Assembly (NCBI GenBank): GCA_002381645.1
Contig: DFXE01000025.1
Location: 1-64,000, forward strand
Reading direction: 5' to 3'
DNA length: 64,000 nt
DNA from: Bacteroidales bacterium UBA4116
Lineage (GTDB): Bacteria; Bacteroidota; Bacteroidia; Bacteroidales; Tannerellaceae
The notes below the pieces were generated by a model, which did not search any database, had not been told where the DNA came from, and saw nothing but the letters and a program-made list of their open reading frames with translations. Below are positions 25,537-34,614 of the stretch, piece by piece; positions within the stretch are counted from its first letter, which is position 1, and each line of letters opens with the position of its first letter. Both the position numbers and the translations under genes were made by a program.

Positions 25537-27033
25537 ATGGCAGAGAGATTATTTATTTTCGACACCACCTTGAGAGACGGTGAACAAGTCCCCGGATGTC
25601 AGTTGAACAGTATTGAGAAGATAGAGGTAGCCAAGGCATTGGAAGGGCTGGGTGTGGACGTGATCGAAGCAGGCTTTCCCGTTTCAAGTCCCGGCGATTT
25701 TCAAAGTGTGGTAGAAATATCAAAGGCCGTTACATGGCCTACCATATGTGCATTAACCCGGGCAGTAGAAAAGGATATTGAAGTGGCAGCCGAAGCGCTG
25801 AAGTATGCTAAACGCGGACGGATACATACAGGTATCGGGACGTCGGATTACCATATCAAACATAAATTCAATTCCAATCAGGATGAAATATTGCAACGTG
25901 CCATTGCCTGTGTGAAGTATGCCAAACGTTTTGTGGAAGATGTGGAATTTTATGCCGAAGATGCCGGCCGCACGGATAATGAATATTTGGCACGGGTAGT
26001 CGAAGCCGTAATTAAAGCAGGTGCAACGGTAGTTAATATCCCCGATACCACCGGATATTGTCTGCCTGATCAATACGGCGCCAAAATAAAATACCTTATA
26101 GAAAATGTGGACGGGGTACATAAAGCCGTTTTATCCACACATTGCCATAACGACCTGGGCATGGCTACAGCCAATACCATACAAGGCGTACTGAACGGAG
26201 CGCGTCAGGTAGAAGTTACGATCAATGGTATTGGTGAAAGGGCCGGAAATACGTCGCTTGAAGAAGTGGCTATGATCTTCAAAAGCCATAAAGACACAAA
26301 TATAGAAACAAACATAAACAGCCAGAAGATTTACAGCATCAGCCGGATGGTATCCAGCTTAATGAATATGCCGGTACAACCCAATAAAGCTATTGTGGGA
26401 AGAAATGCATTTGCACATTCATCGGGTATCCACCAGGATGGCGTGTTGAAGAACAGGGAAAGTTATGAAATTATAGATCCTAAAGATGTAGGTATAGATG
26501 ATAACGCTATTGTCCTTACGGCAAGAAGCGGACGCGCCGCATTAAAACACCGTCTGCAGGTACTTGGAGTCGAGTTGGAACAGGATAAATTAGATAATGT
26601 ATATGGAGAATTCCTCAAACTGGCCGACCGTAAAAAAGACATAAACGATGACGATGTATTGATGCTTGTGGGTAAAGACAGGACAGCTATGCATCGCATC
26701 AAACTGGAATATCTGCAGGTGACTTCGGGAGTAGGATTAAAGCCTGTGGCAAGCATTTGTTTGAATATTGCCGGAGAAAAATTTGAAGCTGCAGCCTCAG
26801 GTAACGGACCGGTTGATGCGGCGATCAAGGCGATCAAATCGATCATCCATCGTACCATGACCATTCAGGAATTCCTTATTCAGGCTATTGATAAAGGTAG
26901 CGACGACATGGGTAAAGTCCATATGCAGGTTGAATATGACGGCAATGTGTACTATGGTTTCGCAGCCAACACGGATATTATAGCTGCCTCTGCCGAAGCT
27001 TTTATCGATGCTATAAATAAATTTGTACAATAA
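25537..27033 (+). CDS. leuA: 2-isopropylmalate synthase
   Basis: A 498-residue enzyme joining acetyl-CoA to 2-oxoisovalerate in the first committed step of leucine synthesis. The HMGL-like TIM barrel starts with IFDTTLRDGEQVPG and has the metal-binding STHCHNDLGMATAN and the GIGERAGNTSLEEV motif. The C-terminal regulatory domain (about 380-498), which binds leucine, contains SGNGPVDAAIKAI. It is the first structural gene after the attenuator; leuC follows 22 bp later. Confidence 0.95.
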   Translation: MAERLFIFDTTLRDGEQVPGCQLNSIEKIEVAKALEGLGVDVIEAGFPVSSPGDFQSVVEISKAVTWPTICALTRAVEKDIEVAAEALKYAKRGRIHTGIGTSDYHIKHKFNSNQDEILQRAIACVKYAKRFVEDVEFYAEDAGRTDNEYLARVVEAVIKAGATVVNIPDTTGYCLPDQYGAKIKYLIENVDGVHKAVLSTHCHNDLGMATANTIQGVLNGARQVEVTINGIGERAGNTSLEEVAMIFKSHKDTNIETNINSQKIYSISRMVSSLMNMPVQPNKAIVGRNAFAHSSGIHQDGVLKNRESYEIIDPKDVGIDDNAIVLTARSGRAALKHRLQVLGVELEQDKLDNVYGEFLKLADRKKDINDDDVLMLVGKDRTAMHRIKLEYLQVTSGVGLKPVASICLNIAGEKFEAAASGNGPVDAAIKAIKSIIHRTMTIQEFLIQAIDKGSDDMGKVHMQVEYDGNVYYGFAANTDIIAASAEAFIDAINKFVQ

Positions 27034-27055
27034 GTCATAAAGAAAATAAGAAAAG

Positions 27056-28459
27056 ATGAGCAAAACATTATTTGAAAAAATCTGGGAAAAACATGTGGTT
27101 GACACATTGCCCGACGGAACCATACAGTTATATATCGACCGCCTGTACTGCCATGAAGTAACCAGCCCCCAGGCATTTGCAGGATTGCGAAAACGCGGCT
27201 TAAAACCTTTCCGCCCGGAAAAAGTAACATGTATTCCCGATCATAATATCCCGACCTTAAACCAGGATAAACCGATTGAAGATCCTATATCGAAAAACCA
27301 GGTGGACACACTGGAAAAGAACGCGAAAGATTTCGGACTCACTTATTATGGCTTACAACATCCGAAAAACGGCATCATACATGTGGTAGGCCCTGAAAAC
27401 GGACTTACACAACCGGGTATGACAATCGTTTGCGGCGACTCGCATACTTCTACTCACGGTGCTATGGGTGCAATCGCTTTTGGTATAGGAACGAGCGAAG
27501 TCGAAATGACGCTGGCTACACAGTGTATCATGCAAAGGAAACCCAAGACCATGCGTATTACGGTAGACGGTAAACTCAAACCAGGTGTTACGGCAAAAGA
27601 TATAGCCCTCTATATAATCAGTAAAATGACAACTGGGGGAGCCACCGGTTATTTCGTGGAATATGCGGGAGAAGCTATCCGTAATACCACTATGGAAGAC
27701 CGTTTAACGATCTGTAACCTATCTATAGAAATGGGTGCCCGCGGAGGAATGATCGCTCCTGATGAAGTAACATTCGACTATCTGAAGGACCGTGAATTCT
27801 CACCACGAGGTGAAGAATGGGAAAAAGCACTTACTTACTGGCGTACGCTTTACAGCGACCACGATGCCGAATTTGATAAAGAAATAACATTCCGGGCCGA
27901 AGATATCGAACCGATGGTTACCTATGGTACCAACCCCGGAATGGGAATGGGTATCCGTGAGAATATACCCTCTCTGGAAAGTATAGATGAGGCCGGACGA
28001 ATATCTTATGAAAAATCTCTCGATTATATGGGTTTCAAGCCCGGAGAACCTATGATCGGCAAAAAAATAGATTATGTATTCCTCGGAAGTTGTACAAACG
28101 GGCGTATCGAGGATTTCCGCGCTTTTGCATCATTGGTTAAAGGAAATAAAAAAGCTGATCATGTAACAGCATGGTTAGTACCGGGAAGCTGGTTGGTAGA
28201 AAAACAAATACGCGCGGAGGGTATCGACAAAGTATTGACCGACTCTGGATTTGAGTTACGTCAGCCGGGTTGTTCCGCCTGCCTGGCAATGAATGAAGAT
28301 AAAATACCGGCAGGGAAATATGCGGTTTCGACATCCAACCGTAATTTTGAAGGACGGCAGGGACCGGGTTCACGCACTATACTGGCAGGTCCTCTGGTAG
28401 CAGCAGCAGCTGCCATAACCGGAAAGATTACTGACCCAAGAGAACTTTTGAATGTTTAA
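27056..28459 (+). CDS. leuC: 3-isopropylmalate dehydratase large subunit
   Basis: A 467-residue aconitase-family protein with CGDSHTSTHGAMGAIAFGIG, FLGSCTNGRIEDF and GCSACLAMN; the three cysteines that hold the 4Fe-4S cluster are in the last two motifs and are present. It pairs with LeuD to isomerise 2-isopropylmalate and can also act on citramalate. Confidence 0.95.
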   Translation: MSKTLFEKIWEKHVVDTLPDGTIQLYIDRLYCHEVTSPQAFAGLRKRGLKPFRPEKVTCIPDHNIPTLNQDKPIEDPISKNQVDTLEKNAKDFGLTYYGLQHPKNGIIHVVGPENGLTQPGMTIVCGDSHTSTHGAMGAIAFGIGTSEVEMTLATQCIMQRKPKTMRITVDGKLKPGVTAKDIALYIISKMTTGGATGYFVEYAGEAIRNTTMEDRLTICNLSIEMGARGGMIAPDEVTFDYLKDREFSPRGEEWEKALTYWRTLYSDHDAEFDKEITFRAEDIEPMVTYGTNPGMGMGIRENIPSLESIDEAGRISYEKSLDYMGFKPGEPMIGKKIDYVFLGSCTNGRIEDFRAFASLVKGNKKADHVTAWLVPGSWLVEKQIRAEGIDKVLTDSGFELRQPGCSACLAMNEDKIPAGKYAVSTSNRNFEGRQGPGSRTILAGPLVAAAAAITGKITDPRELLNV

Positions 28460-28486
28460 TGTTTAACGATTAATGATGAATTTCAA

Positions 28487-29080
28487 ATGAAAGAAAAATT
28501 CACGATACTGACATCTACCTGCGTTCCCCTTCCCCTTGAAAATGTGGATACTGACCAGATCATCCCGGCTCGATTTTTGAAAGCAACTACCCGGGAAGGC
28601 TTCGGTGATAATTTGTTTCGCGACTGGAGGTATGATAAAGCAGACAACCCTAATCCTGATTTCGTATTGAACCAAGACACCTATCAAGGCGAAATATTGG
28701 TGGCAGGAAAGAATTTCGGCAGTGGAAGCAGTCGGGAACATGCGGCATGGGCCATTACGGGATACGGTTTCCGTGCAGTAGTGAGCAGCTTTTTTGCTGA
28801 TATATTCAAAAATAATTCTATGAATAACGGACTGCTTCCTGTAGTGGTTACCCCTGAATTCCTGGCCGAAATATTTGCATCCGTTGAGGCTGACCCGCGT
28901 GCGACATTAACGATCGATCTGCCCAATCAGACTATCACCAACAATGCCACAGGCAAAAACGAAAGTTTTGACATCAACGCTTACAAAAAAGACTGTCTGG
29001 TAAACGGATTGGACGATATCGATTACCTACTCTCCAACAAAGAAAAGATCGAGGCATACGAAAAACAGCATAATCACTAA
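28487..29080 (+). CDS. leuD: 3-isopropylmalate dehydratase small subunit
   Basis: A 197-residue protein with ENVDTDQIIPARFL near the N-terminus and GKNFGSGSSREHAAWAI, the swivel-domain signature of LeuD. The gap to leuC is 27 bp. Confidence 0.95.
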   Translation: MKEKFTILTSTCVPLPLENVDTDQIIPARFLKATTREGFGDNLFRDWRYDKADNPNPDFVLNQDTYQGEILVAGKNFGSGSSREHAAWAITGYGFRAVVSSFFADIFKNNSMNNGLLPVVVTPEFLAEIFASVEADPRATLTIDLPNQTITNNATGKNESFDINAYKKDCLVNGLDDIDYLLSNKEKIEAYEKQHNH

Positions 29081-29085
29081 ACCTT

Positions 29086-29124
29086 TTACCGCCCGCAGAG
29101 AGTATGGTTATCTGTGGGCGGTAA
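29086..29124 (+). other. Intercistronic hairpin after leuD
   Basis: TTACCGCCCGCAGA (29086-29099) pairs with TCTGTGGGCGGTAA (29111-29124) with one G-U pair. No T-run follows, so it is more likely an RNA-stability or processing element than a full terminator. Confidence 0.7.
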
Positions 29125-29145
29125 GCGTAATAGCAATAAAGTATT

Positions 29146-30660
29146 ATGATTGAAATAATGGACACAACCCTAAGGGACGGGGAACAAACTTCGGGAGTAT
29201 CATTTGCTGCACATGAAAAACTCAGCATTGCACAAATGCTGTTAAACGACGTATGTGTAGACCGCATTGAGATTGCTTCTGCACGTGTTTCGGACGGTGA
29301 ATTCGAAGCTGTTAAACGGGTTGCGGCCTGGGCACAGCGCACCGGTAATCTGCATAAACTCGAAGTACTGGGTTTTGTAGACGGGTATGCTTCACTCCTC
29401 TGGATAGAACGGGCGGGCTGCCGCGTAATCAACCTTTTATGCAAAGGTTCTTACAAACACGTAACCGAGCAGCTGCGGAAAACTCCCGGACAGCATTTTG
29501 AAGATATCCGTAACGTTGTAAATCAGGCCGTGGAAATGGGTATAGAAGTAAATATCTACCTCGAAGACTGGTCGAACGGTATGAAAAACTCTCCTGAGTA
29601 TGTATTTCAAATGATTGATAACCTGAAAGAATTACCTATCAGGCGTTTCATGATACCGGACACATTAGGGATACTTAACCCCTTGAATACATTTGAGTAT
29701 TGTAAATTAATGGTAGACCGTTATCCCGATCTCCGATTCGACTTTCATGCACATAATGATTACGATTTAGCCGTAGCGAATGTATTTTCGGCGATAAGGG
29801 CCGGTGTGCACGGCATACACACAACGGTGAACGGGTTGGGTGAACGGGCGGGAAATGCTCCCTTGAGCAGTGTATTAGCGGTTATTAAAGACCAGCTTGG
29901 AGAAGAAACCAACCTGCGGGAAGACAAGATCAACCGTGTGAGCCGCCTGGTTGAATCTTATTCCGGTATCCGCGTTGCTCCTAACAGCCCTATTGTTGGC
30001 GAGTCGGTATTTACCCAATGTGCAGGTGTACATGCCGACGGCGATAATAAAAACAACCTTTATTACAACGACTTGTTACCCGAACGTTTCGGCCGCATCC
30101 GCGAATACGCATTAGGCAAAACATCCGGTAAAGCCAATATCCGCAAAAACCTTGAAGCATTGGGCATCGACATGGATGAAATGACGATGAAGAAGGTGAC
30201 CGAACGTATTATTGAACTGGGCGACAGAAAAGAAATGGTAACTCAGGAAGACCTGCCGTATATTATCAGCGATATATTGAATCAGGAAGCAATTACCGAG
30301 CAAAAGATCAAGATACTCAATTATTCTTTATCTTTGGCGCAGGGTTTACGACCGGTGGCAACGCTTAAAATAGAGATTGACGGCGAGGTTTATGAAGAAT
30401 CCGCTTCAGGTGACGGTCAATACGATGCGTTTGTACGGGCTTTGAGGAAGATCTATTCCGACCTGGGACGTCCTTTCCCCATGCTTACCAACTATACCGT
30501 ATCAATACCACCGGGTGGACGGACGGATGCTTTCGTACAAACTGTTATCAGTTGGAATTTTGCAGGCGTTGATTTCAAAACCCGTGGACTGGATGGCGAC
30601 CAGACGGAAGCTGCGATTAAAGCAACGATTAAAATGCTTAATAAAATAGAGAATAATTAG
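29146..30660 (+). CDS. Second LeuA-family synthase, possibly citramalate synthase
   Basis: A 504-residue HMGL-like enzyme with MDTTLRDGEQTSGVSF, FDFHAHNDYDLAVANVF, GLGERAGNAPL and a C-terminal regulatory domain (ESASGDGQYDAFVRALRK). It differs clearly from the leuA product of the same operon. As leuC, leuD and leuB can also turn citramalate into 2-oxobutyrate, a (R)-citramalate synthase feeding isoleucine is the best guess; a second isopropylmalate synthase is the alternative. The Ile codons in the leader peptide fit joint Leu/Ile control. Confidence 0.8.
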   Translation: MIEIMDTTLRDGEQTSGVSFAAHEKLSIAQMLLNDVCVDRIEIASARVSDGEFEAVKRVAAWAQRTGNLHKLEVLGFVDGYASLLWIERAGCRVINLLCKGSYKHVTEQLRKTPGQHFEDIRNVVNQAVEMGIEVNIYLEDWSNGMKNSPEYVFQMIDNLKELPIRRFMIPDTLGILNPLNTFEYCKLMVDRYPDLRFDFHAHNDYDLAVANVFSAIRAGVHGIHTTVNGLGERAGNAPLSSVLAVIKDQLGEETNLREDKINRVSRLVESYSGIRVAPNSPIVGESVFTQCAGVHADGDNKNNLYYNDLLPERFGRIREYALGKTSGKANIRKNLEALGIDMDEMTMKKVTERIIELGDRKEMVTQEDLPYIISDILNQEAITEQKIKILNYSLSLAQGLRPVATLKIEIDGEVYEESASGDGQYDAFVRALRKIYSDLGRPFPMLTNYTVSIPPGGRTDAFVQTVISWNFAGVDFKTRGLDGDQTEAAIKATIKMLNKIENN

Positions 30661-30725
30661 TAGATAGTAGTTGGTAGGTTTTTCAGCTGTTTAATACTTT
30701 ACGATTTACCAACTACTATCTACTA
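30658..30725. repeat. 19-bp inverted repeat of TAGTAG type
   Basis: TAGTAGATAGTAGTTGGTA (30658-30676) is perfectly repeated in inverse at 30707-30725, with a 30-nt loop. Its first arm includes the stop codon of the preceding gene. A similar element lies at 40345-40391. This looks like a dispersed REP-like element. Confidence 0.75.
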
Positions 30726-30746
30726 ACTACAAACTACTAAAAAGTC

Positions 30747-31193
30747 ATGAACAAAAAACTAACGATTGCGCTGGTAGCGCACGACAGACGCAAAGCCGAT
30801 ATGGTGGAATGGGCAGTCCACAATGCCGACTTTCTGGCACAGCATCATTTAGTATGTACCGGGACAACCGGTGGATTGATTGCAGAAGCTTTTGAACAGA
30901 AAGGTATTTTTGCAGAAATAACCCGTATGCATTCGGGGCCTTTAGGCGGTGACGCGGAAATTGCAGCTATGGTTGTACGCAAGGAAATAAATCTTGCTAT
31001 ATTCCTTATCGACGACCTGAACCCGCAGCCCCACGAAGCGGATATCCAGATGTTGCTCCGGCAATGCCGTGTACATAATATCCCTATCGCATGCAATCGT
31101 TACAGTGCCGACTTGATGATAACAAGTTCCTTATGGGAAGTGGACGATTATGTGCCTTCCGAACCCAAATACGTTTATTTTAAAAGAGATTAA
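30747..31193 (+). CDS. mgsA: Methylglyoxal synthase
   Basis: A 148-residue enzyme converting dihydroxyacetone phosphate to methylglyoxal. It shows IALVAHDRRKADMVEW at the start, GTTGGLIAEAF, MHSGPLGGDAEIAAMV with the catalytic Asp region, and FLIDDLNPQPHEADI. Its place between the second synthase and leuB, only 14 bp before leuB, puts a glycolytic bypass enzyme under the leucine attenuator. The reason is unknown. Confidence 0.9.
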   Translation: MNKKLTIALVAHDRRKADMVEWAVHNADFLAQHHLVCTGTTGGLIAEAFEQKGIFAEITRMHSGPLGGDAEIAAMVVRKEINLAIFLIDDLNPQPHEADIQMLLRQCRVHNIPIACNRYSADLMITSSLWEVDDYVPSEPKYVYFKRD

Positions 31194-31207
31194 TAATTAA
31201 AAACACA

Positions 31208-32278
31208 ATGAAATTAAACATTGCAGTACTTGCAGGCGATGGAATCGGGCCTGAAATCGTCGACCAGGGCATGAAGGCCATCAAAGCCGTATGTAGTAAA
31301 TATGGCCATGAATTAAGCTACAAGGAGGCACTGGTGGGAGCAGCGGCTATCGATGCTACCGGAAATCCTTATCCCGAAAAAACCCATGAACTTTGTATGG
31401 AAAGTAATGCCGTATTCTTCGGTGCTATCGGCGATCCTAAATACGATAATAACCCTTCTGCAAAGGTTCGTCCGGAGCAGGGTCTTTTAGCTATGCGTAA
31501 AAAGCTCGGCTTATATGCCAATATCCGTCCGGTAACTACTTTTCCGTCACTGATCCATAAATCTCCGCTACGTTCCGATTTAGTTGAAGGAGCCGACTTT
31601 ATGTGTATCCGGGAACTAACCGGCGGAATGTATTTCGGACGTCCGCAAGGACGGAGTGAAGACGGGAATACGGCATACGACACCTGTGTATACACACGCG
31701 AAGAGATTGAACGGATTGTCCGGTTGGCTTACCAATACGCTGAGAAAAGGCGTAAGAAAGTAACCATTGTGGATAAAGCAAATGTATTGGCAACGTCACG
31801 ACTTTGGAGGCAGGTAGCCCAGGAAATCGAAAAAGAATATCCTGCGGTGGAAACCGAATATATGTTCGTGGATAATGCCGCCATGCGTATTATTCAATGG
31901 CCTAAAAGTTTTGATGTGATGGTAACGGAAAACATGTTCGGCGATATCCTTACCGACGAAGCCTCTGTTATCACCGGCTCCTTAGGGATGCTTCCCTCCG
32001 CCTCTATCGGTATTCATACATCTGTATTCGAACCTATCCACGGATCTTATCCACAGGCAGCAGGAAAGAATATAGCCAATCCTTTGGCTACTATTTTAAG
32101 CGCCGCCCTTATGTTTGAATATGCTTTTGATATGAAACAAGAAGGAAAAATTATCCGCGATGCCGTAACCGCTTCCATGGATGCGAACGTAGTTACCGAA
32201 GATATTGCAGAACAGGGAAAAGCTTACAAAACATCTGAAGTTGGCGACTGGATAGCCAATTATATTAACAATCTGTAA
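31208..32278 (+). CDS. leuB: 3-isopropylmalate dehydrogenase
   Basis: A 356-residue NAD-dependent decarboxylating dehydrogenase with VLAGDGIGPEIV, the substrate loop IRELTGGMYFG, VTENMFGDILTDEAS, and the NAD-binding FEPIHGSYPQAAGKNIANP. It catalyses the third step in leucine synthesis. It is the last gene of the operon and is followed by a hairpin terminator. Confidence 0.95.
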   Translation: MKLNIAVLAGDGIGPEIVDQGMKAIKAVCSKYGHELSYKEALVGAAAIDATGNPYPEKTHELCMESNAVFFGAIGDPKYDNNPSAKVRPEQGLLAMRKKLGLYANIRPVTTFPSLIHKSPLRSDLVEGADFMCIRELTGGMYFGRPQGRSEDGNTAYDTCVYTREEIERIVRLAYQYAEKRRKKVTIVDKANVLATSRLWRQVAQEIEKEYPAVETEYMFVDNAAMRIIQWPKSFDVMVTENMFGDILTDEASVITGSLGMLPSASIGIHTSVFEPIHGSYPQAAGKNIANPLATILSAALMFEYAFDMKQEGKIIRDAVTASMDANVVTEDIAEQGKAYKTSEVGDWIANYINNL

Positions 32279-32305
32279 TAGCCCTTTAACCTGATCCATC
32301 AAATA

Positions 32306-32336
32306 AGCTCCCGTCAGTATTCATACGGCGGGAGCT
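32306..32336 (+). terminator. Terminator of the leucine operon
   Basis: AGCTCCCGTC (32306-32315) pairs with GGCGGGAGCT (32327-32336) with one G-U; the sequence ATGCTTTTCC follows. Confidence 0.75.
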
Positions 32337-32362
32337 ATGCTTTTCCGGACAATAACAAATGG

Positions 32363-32752
32363 TTACCTGCTTTTAAATTTACGGATATACGGGTCACGGT
32401 TTGAATAAATATCATGAATAATCAGACTATCCTTATTTATGGAAACAATCTCCGTTTTCACAAAGGAACTGTCTCTTTCTTCCGGAAGGTTGATGGTATT
32501 ATTTTCACGGGACCAGGTAATGTATTTCTTTATATCTGTACATCCCTCTCCGTAAACACCTGTATCATAAATATAAAGTTCAATATAGGTATCCCCCGAA
32601 CAGGGCAACACCAGTGAGGCTTCCATATTCGTAAAATAATATAGATACCATCTCCCCACCACAGAAATTTCCTCATCATCTTCGGAACACGAATTGAATA
32701 TCCCGAAGATCAATAATAAAGAAGAAACTATCAGTAAACTTTTTCGCAACAT
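32363..32752 (-). CDS. Hypothetical lipocalin-like lipoprotein
   Basis: A 129-residue protein with a signal and lipobox (IFGIFNSC, Cys about 22), followed by an acidic spacer and VVGRWYLYYFTN, a start typical of lipocalin-like Bacteroidetes lipoproteins. Function unknown. It is the last gene of a minus-strand run, 8 bp after the oxidoreductase gene. Confidence 0.65.
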   Translation of the reverse strand: MLRKSLLIVSSLLLIFGIFNSCSEDDEEISVVGRWYLYYFTNMEASLVLPCSGDTYIELYIYDTGVYGEGCTDIKKYITWSRENNTINLPEERDSSFVKTEIVSINKDSLIIHDIYSNRDPYIRKFKSR

Positions 32753-32760
32753 TTTTTCTA

Positions 32761-33786
32761 TTATTTCAATGCATAAATCCGTTGGATAATATCAACCACT
32801 TTCATACCTTCCAGCACATTGGTCGTAATGGGTTCGGTGGATGATCCGGAGAGTACCCGCACCACATTCCGGATAACATAATTGTGATTCTGGGCGGAAC
32901 CTTTATAAGCCCCGTAATCATTTCCGGGGTTGGTAGGTGATAATTCGGGCATGGTATACTCTTTGATGTGACAATATTCCACTTTGTCCATATACTGTCC
33001 CCCGATCTTTACACTTCCGTTTTCAGCCACAATAAGCATACTGCTTTCCATATTCTTGTTCCAGACAGCAGTCGAATAATTCAAAGAACCTATACCGCCA
33101 TTTACAAAGTTGAAGTTAACGATACCGGAATCTTCAAAATCCGTAAGTTGCTCATGATTGAAATCGGCGAAACGTGCTTCAATATTACAAATATCTCCGA
33201 ACAACCAGTACATGATATCGATAAAATGGGAGAATTGCGTAAATAATGTACCTCCGTCCAGCACGGCATCACCGTGCCAGTTACCAGATTTATAATAGCG
33301 CTCGTCGCGATTCCAGTAACAATTCAACTGGACCATATAAATGTCGCCTAATTTTCCGCAATCGATCAGCTCTTTTATCCATACAGAAGGAGGAGAATAC
33401 CTGTTTTGCATTACACAAAATACCTGTTTCCTGTATTTTAATGAAGCATATACAATTTTTTCTGCATCGCCCAGCGTAAGCGACAATGGTTTTTCAACCA
33501 CCACATGGTAGCCTGCTTCGATCGCACGTATGGCCATCGGGGCATGCAGGCCGTTGGGCGTACATATATTAATGACATCGACCGGAAGTTCAGCCGACAG
33601 AAGGTCCTGAAAAGAGGAAAAGAAAGGAACTGTATAAGCATCTACTGCTAATTCTTCATATGGGCGGATATCACATAAAGCTATTAAAACGGCACCTTCA
33701 TCGCGGGTTATCATTTCCGCATGACGTTTTCCGATATGCCCGCACCCGATTACGGCAAATCCTGTTTTCCTTTCTTTACCTTCCAT
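32761..33786 (-). CDS. Gfo/Idh/MocA oxidoreductase, WlbA/WbpB-like
   Basis: A 341-residue protein with an N-terminal Rossmann motif GFAVIGCGHIGKRHAEM, then ICTPNGLHAPMAIRAIEAGYHVVVEKPLSL, the EKP motif with the catalytic-region Lys. LNCYWNRDERYYKSGNWHG resembles WlbA/WbpB, which oxidise UDP-N-acetylglucosaminuronate for surface glycans. The reaction here is inferred from similarity. It lies 3 bp from nagB, suggesting a link to amino-sugar metabolism. Confidence 0.75.
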   Translation of the reverse strand: MEGKERKTGFAVIGCGHIGKRHAEMITRDEGAVLIALCDIRPYEELAVDAYTVPFFSSFQDLLSAELPVDVINICTPNGLHAPMAIRAIEAGYHVVVEKPLSLTLGDAEKIVYASLKYRKQVFCVMQNRYSPPSVWIKELIDCGKLGDIYMVQLNCYWNRDERYYKSGNWHGDAVLDGGTLFTQFSHFIDIMYWLFGDICNIEARFADFNHEQLTDFEDSGIVNFNFVNGGIGSLNYSTAVWNKNMESSMLIVAENGSVKIGGQYMDKVEYCHIKEYTMPELSPTNPGNDYGAYKGSAQNHNYVIRNVVRVLSGSSTEPITTNVLEGMKVVDIIQRIYALK

Positions 33787-33789
33787 ATA

Positions 33790-34599
33790 TTAAAGTAAGC
33801 TATCCGGACAAAGATTGTCCTTCTCTATATCCTTGAAGTAATTGTAGGTACCGACTTTTAACTCAGCGCAGGCGGCCTCGTCTGTTACAATAATCGCTTT
33901 CGGATGAAGCTGTAGGGCGGAAATGGTCCACATTTGGTTTACCGAGCCTTCCACCGCATGATGTAATGCCCGGGCTTTTCCGAACCCGTTTACCATAATA
34001 AGCACTTCTTTCGCGTCGAGCACAGTCCCTACACCCACTGTAACAGCCGTCTTAGGCACTTGACTGACATCATTATCAAAAAAACGCGAATTGGCGATGA
34101 TCGTTTCCGTCATCAATGTTTTAATCCTTGTACGTGAAGACAAAGACGATCCCGGTTCATTAAACGCAAGATGCCCGTCAGGTCCTACACCACCCAGGAA
34201 AAGGTCGATACCTCCCACGCTTTTGATCTTCGCTTCATAGGCTGCACATTCAGCCTCCAGATCAATAGCATTACCATTCAGGATATTTGTATTATCCTTC
34301 TTAATATCGATATGGTTAAAAAAATTATTCCACATGAATGAGTGATAACTCTCCGGATGGTCCTGAGGCAATCCTACGTATTCATCCATATTAAAAGTTA
34401 CCACATGCTCAAAGGAAACCTTTCCGCCCTTATAAAGTTCGATCAGGTTATTATACATGCCTAATGGAGACGATCCGGTAGGTAATCCCAGCACAAAAGG
34501 TTTATCAGCAGTAGGATTAGCCTTGTTAATCCTTGCCGCCACATAATTAGCCGCCCACTTGGAAAGCTGCTCGTAATTAGGTTCAATAATTAATCTCAT
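33790..34599 (-). CDS. nagB: Glucosamine-6-phosphate deaminase
   Basis: A 269-residue enzyme converting glucosamine 6-phosphate to fructose 6-phosphate and ammonia. It shows LGLPTGSSPLGMY, TFNMDEYVGL with the catalytic Asp, FLGGVGPDGHLAFNEPGSS with the catalytic Asp-His region, and MVNGFGKARALHHAVEG. Length fits the family. It is co-oriented with the flavodiiron gene 15 bp upstream. Confidence 0.95.
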   Translation of the reverse strand: MRLIIEPNYEQLSKWAANYVAARINKANPTADKPFVLGLPTGSSPLGMYNNLIELYKGGKVSFEHVVTFNMDEYVGLPQDHPESYHSFMWNNFFNHIDIKKDNTNILNGNAIDLEAECAAYEAKIKSVGGIDLFLGGVGPDGHLAFNEPGSSLSSRTRIKTLMTETIIANSRFFDNDVSQVPKTAVTVGVGTVLDAKEVLIMVNGFGKARALHHAVEGSVNQMWTISALQLHPKAIIVTDEAACAELKVGTYNYFKDIEKDNLCPDSLL

Positions 34600-34614
34600 A
34601 GTGTTTAGTATTAT

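Noticed and set aside
28460..28486. Regulatory element between leuC and leuD
   Set aside because: Only a short AT-rich TTTAA-type spacer; no hairpin of note.
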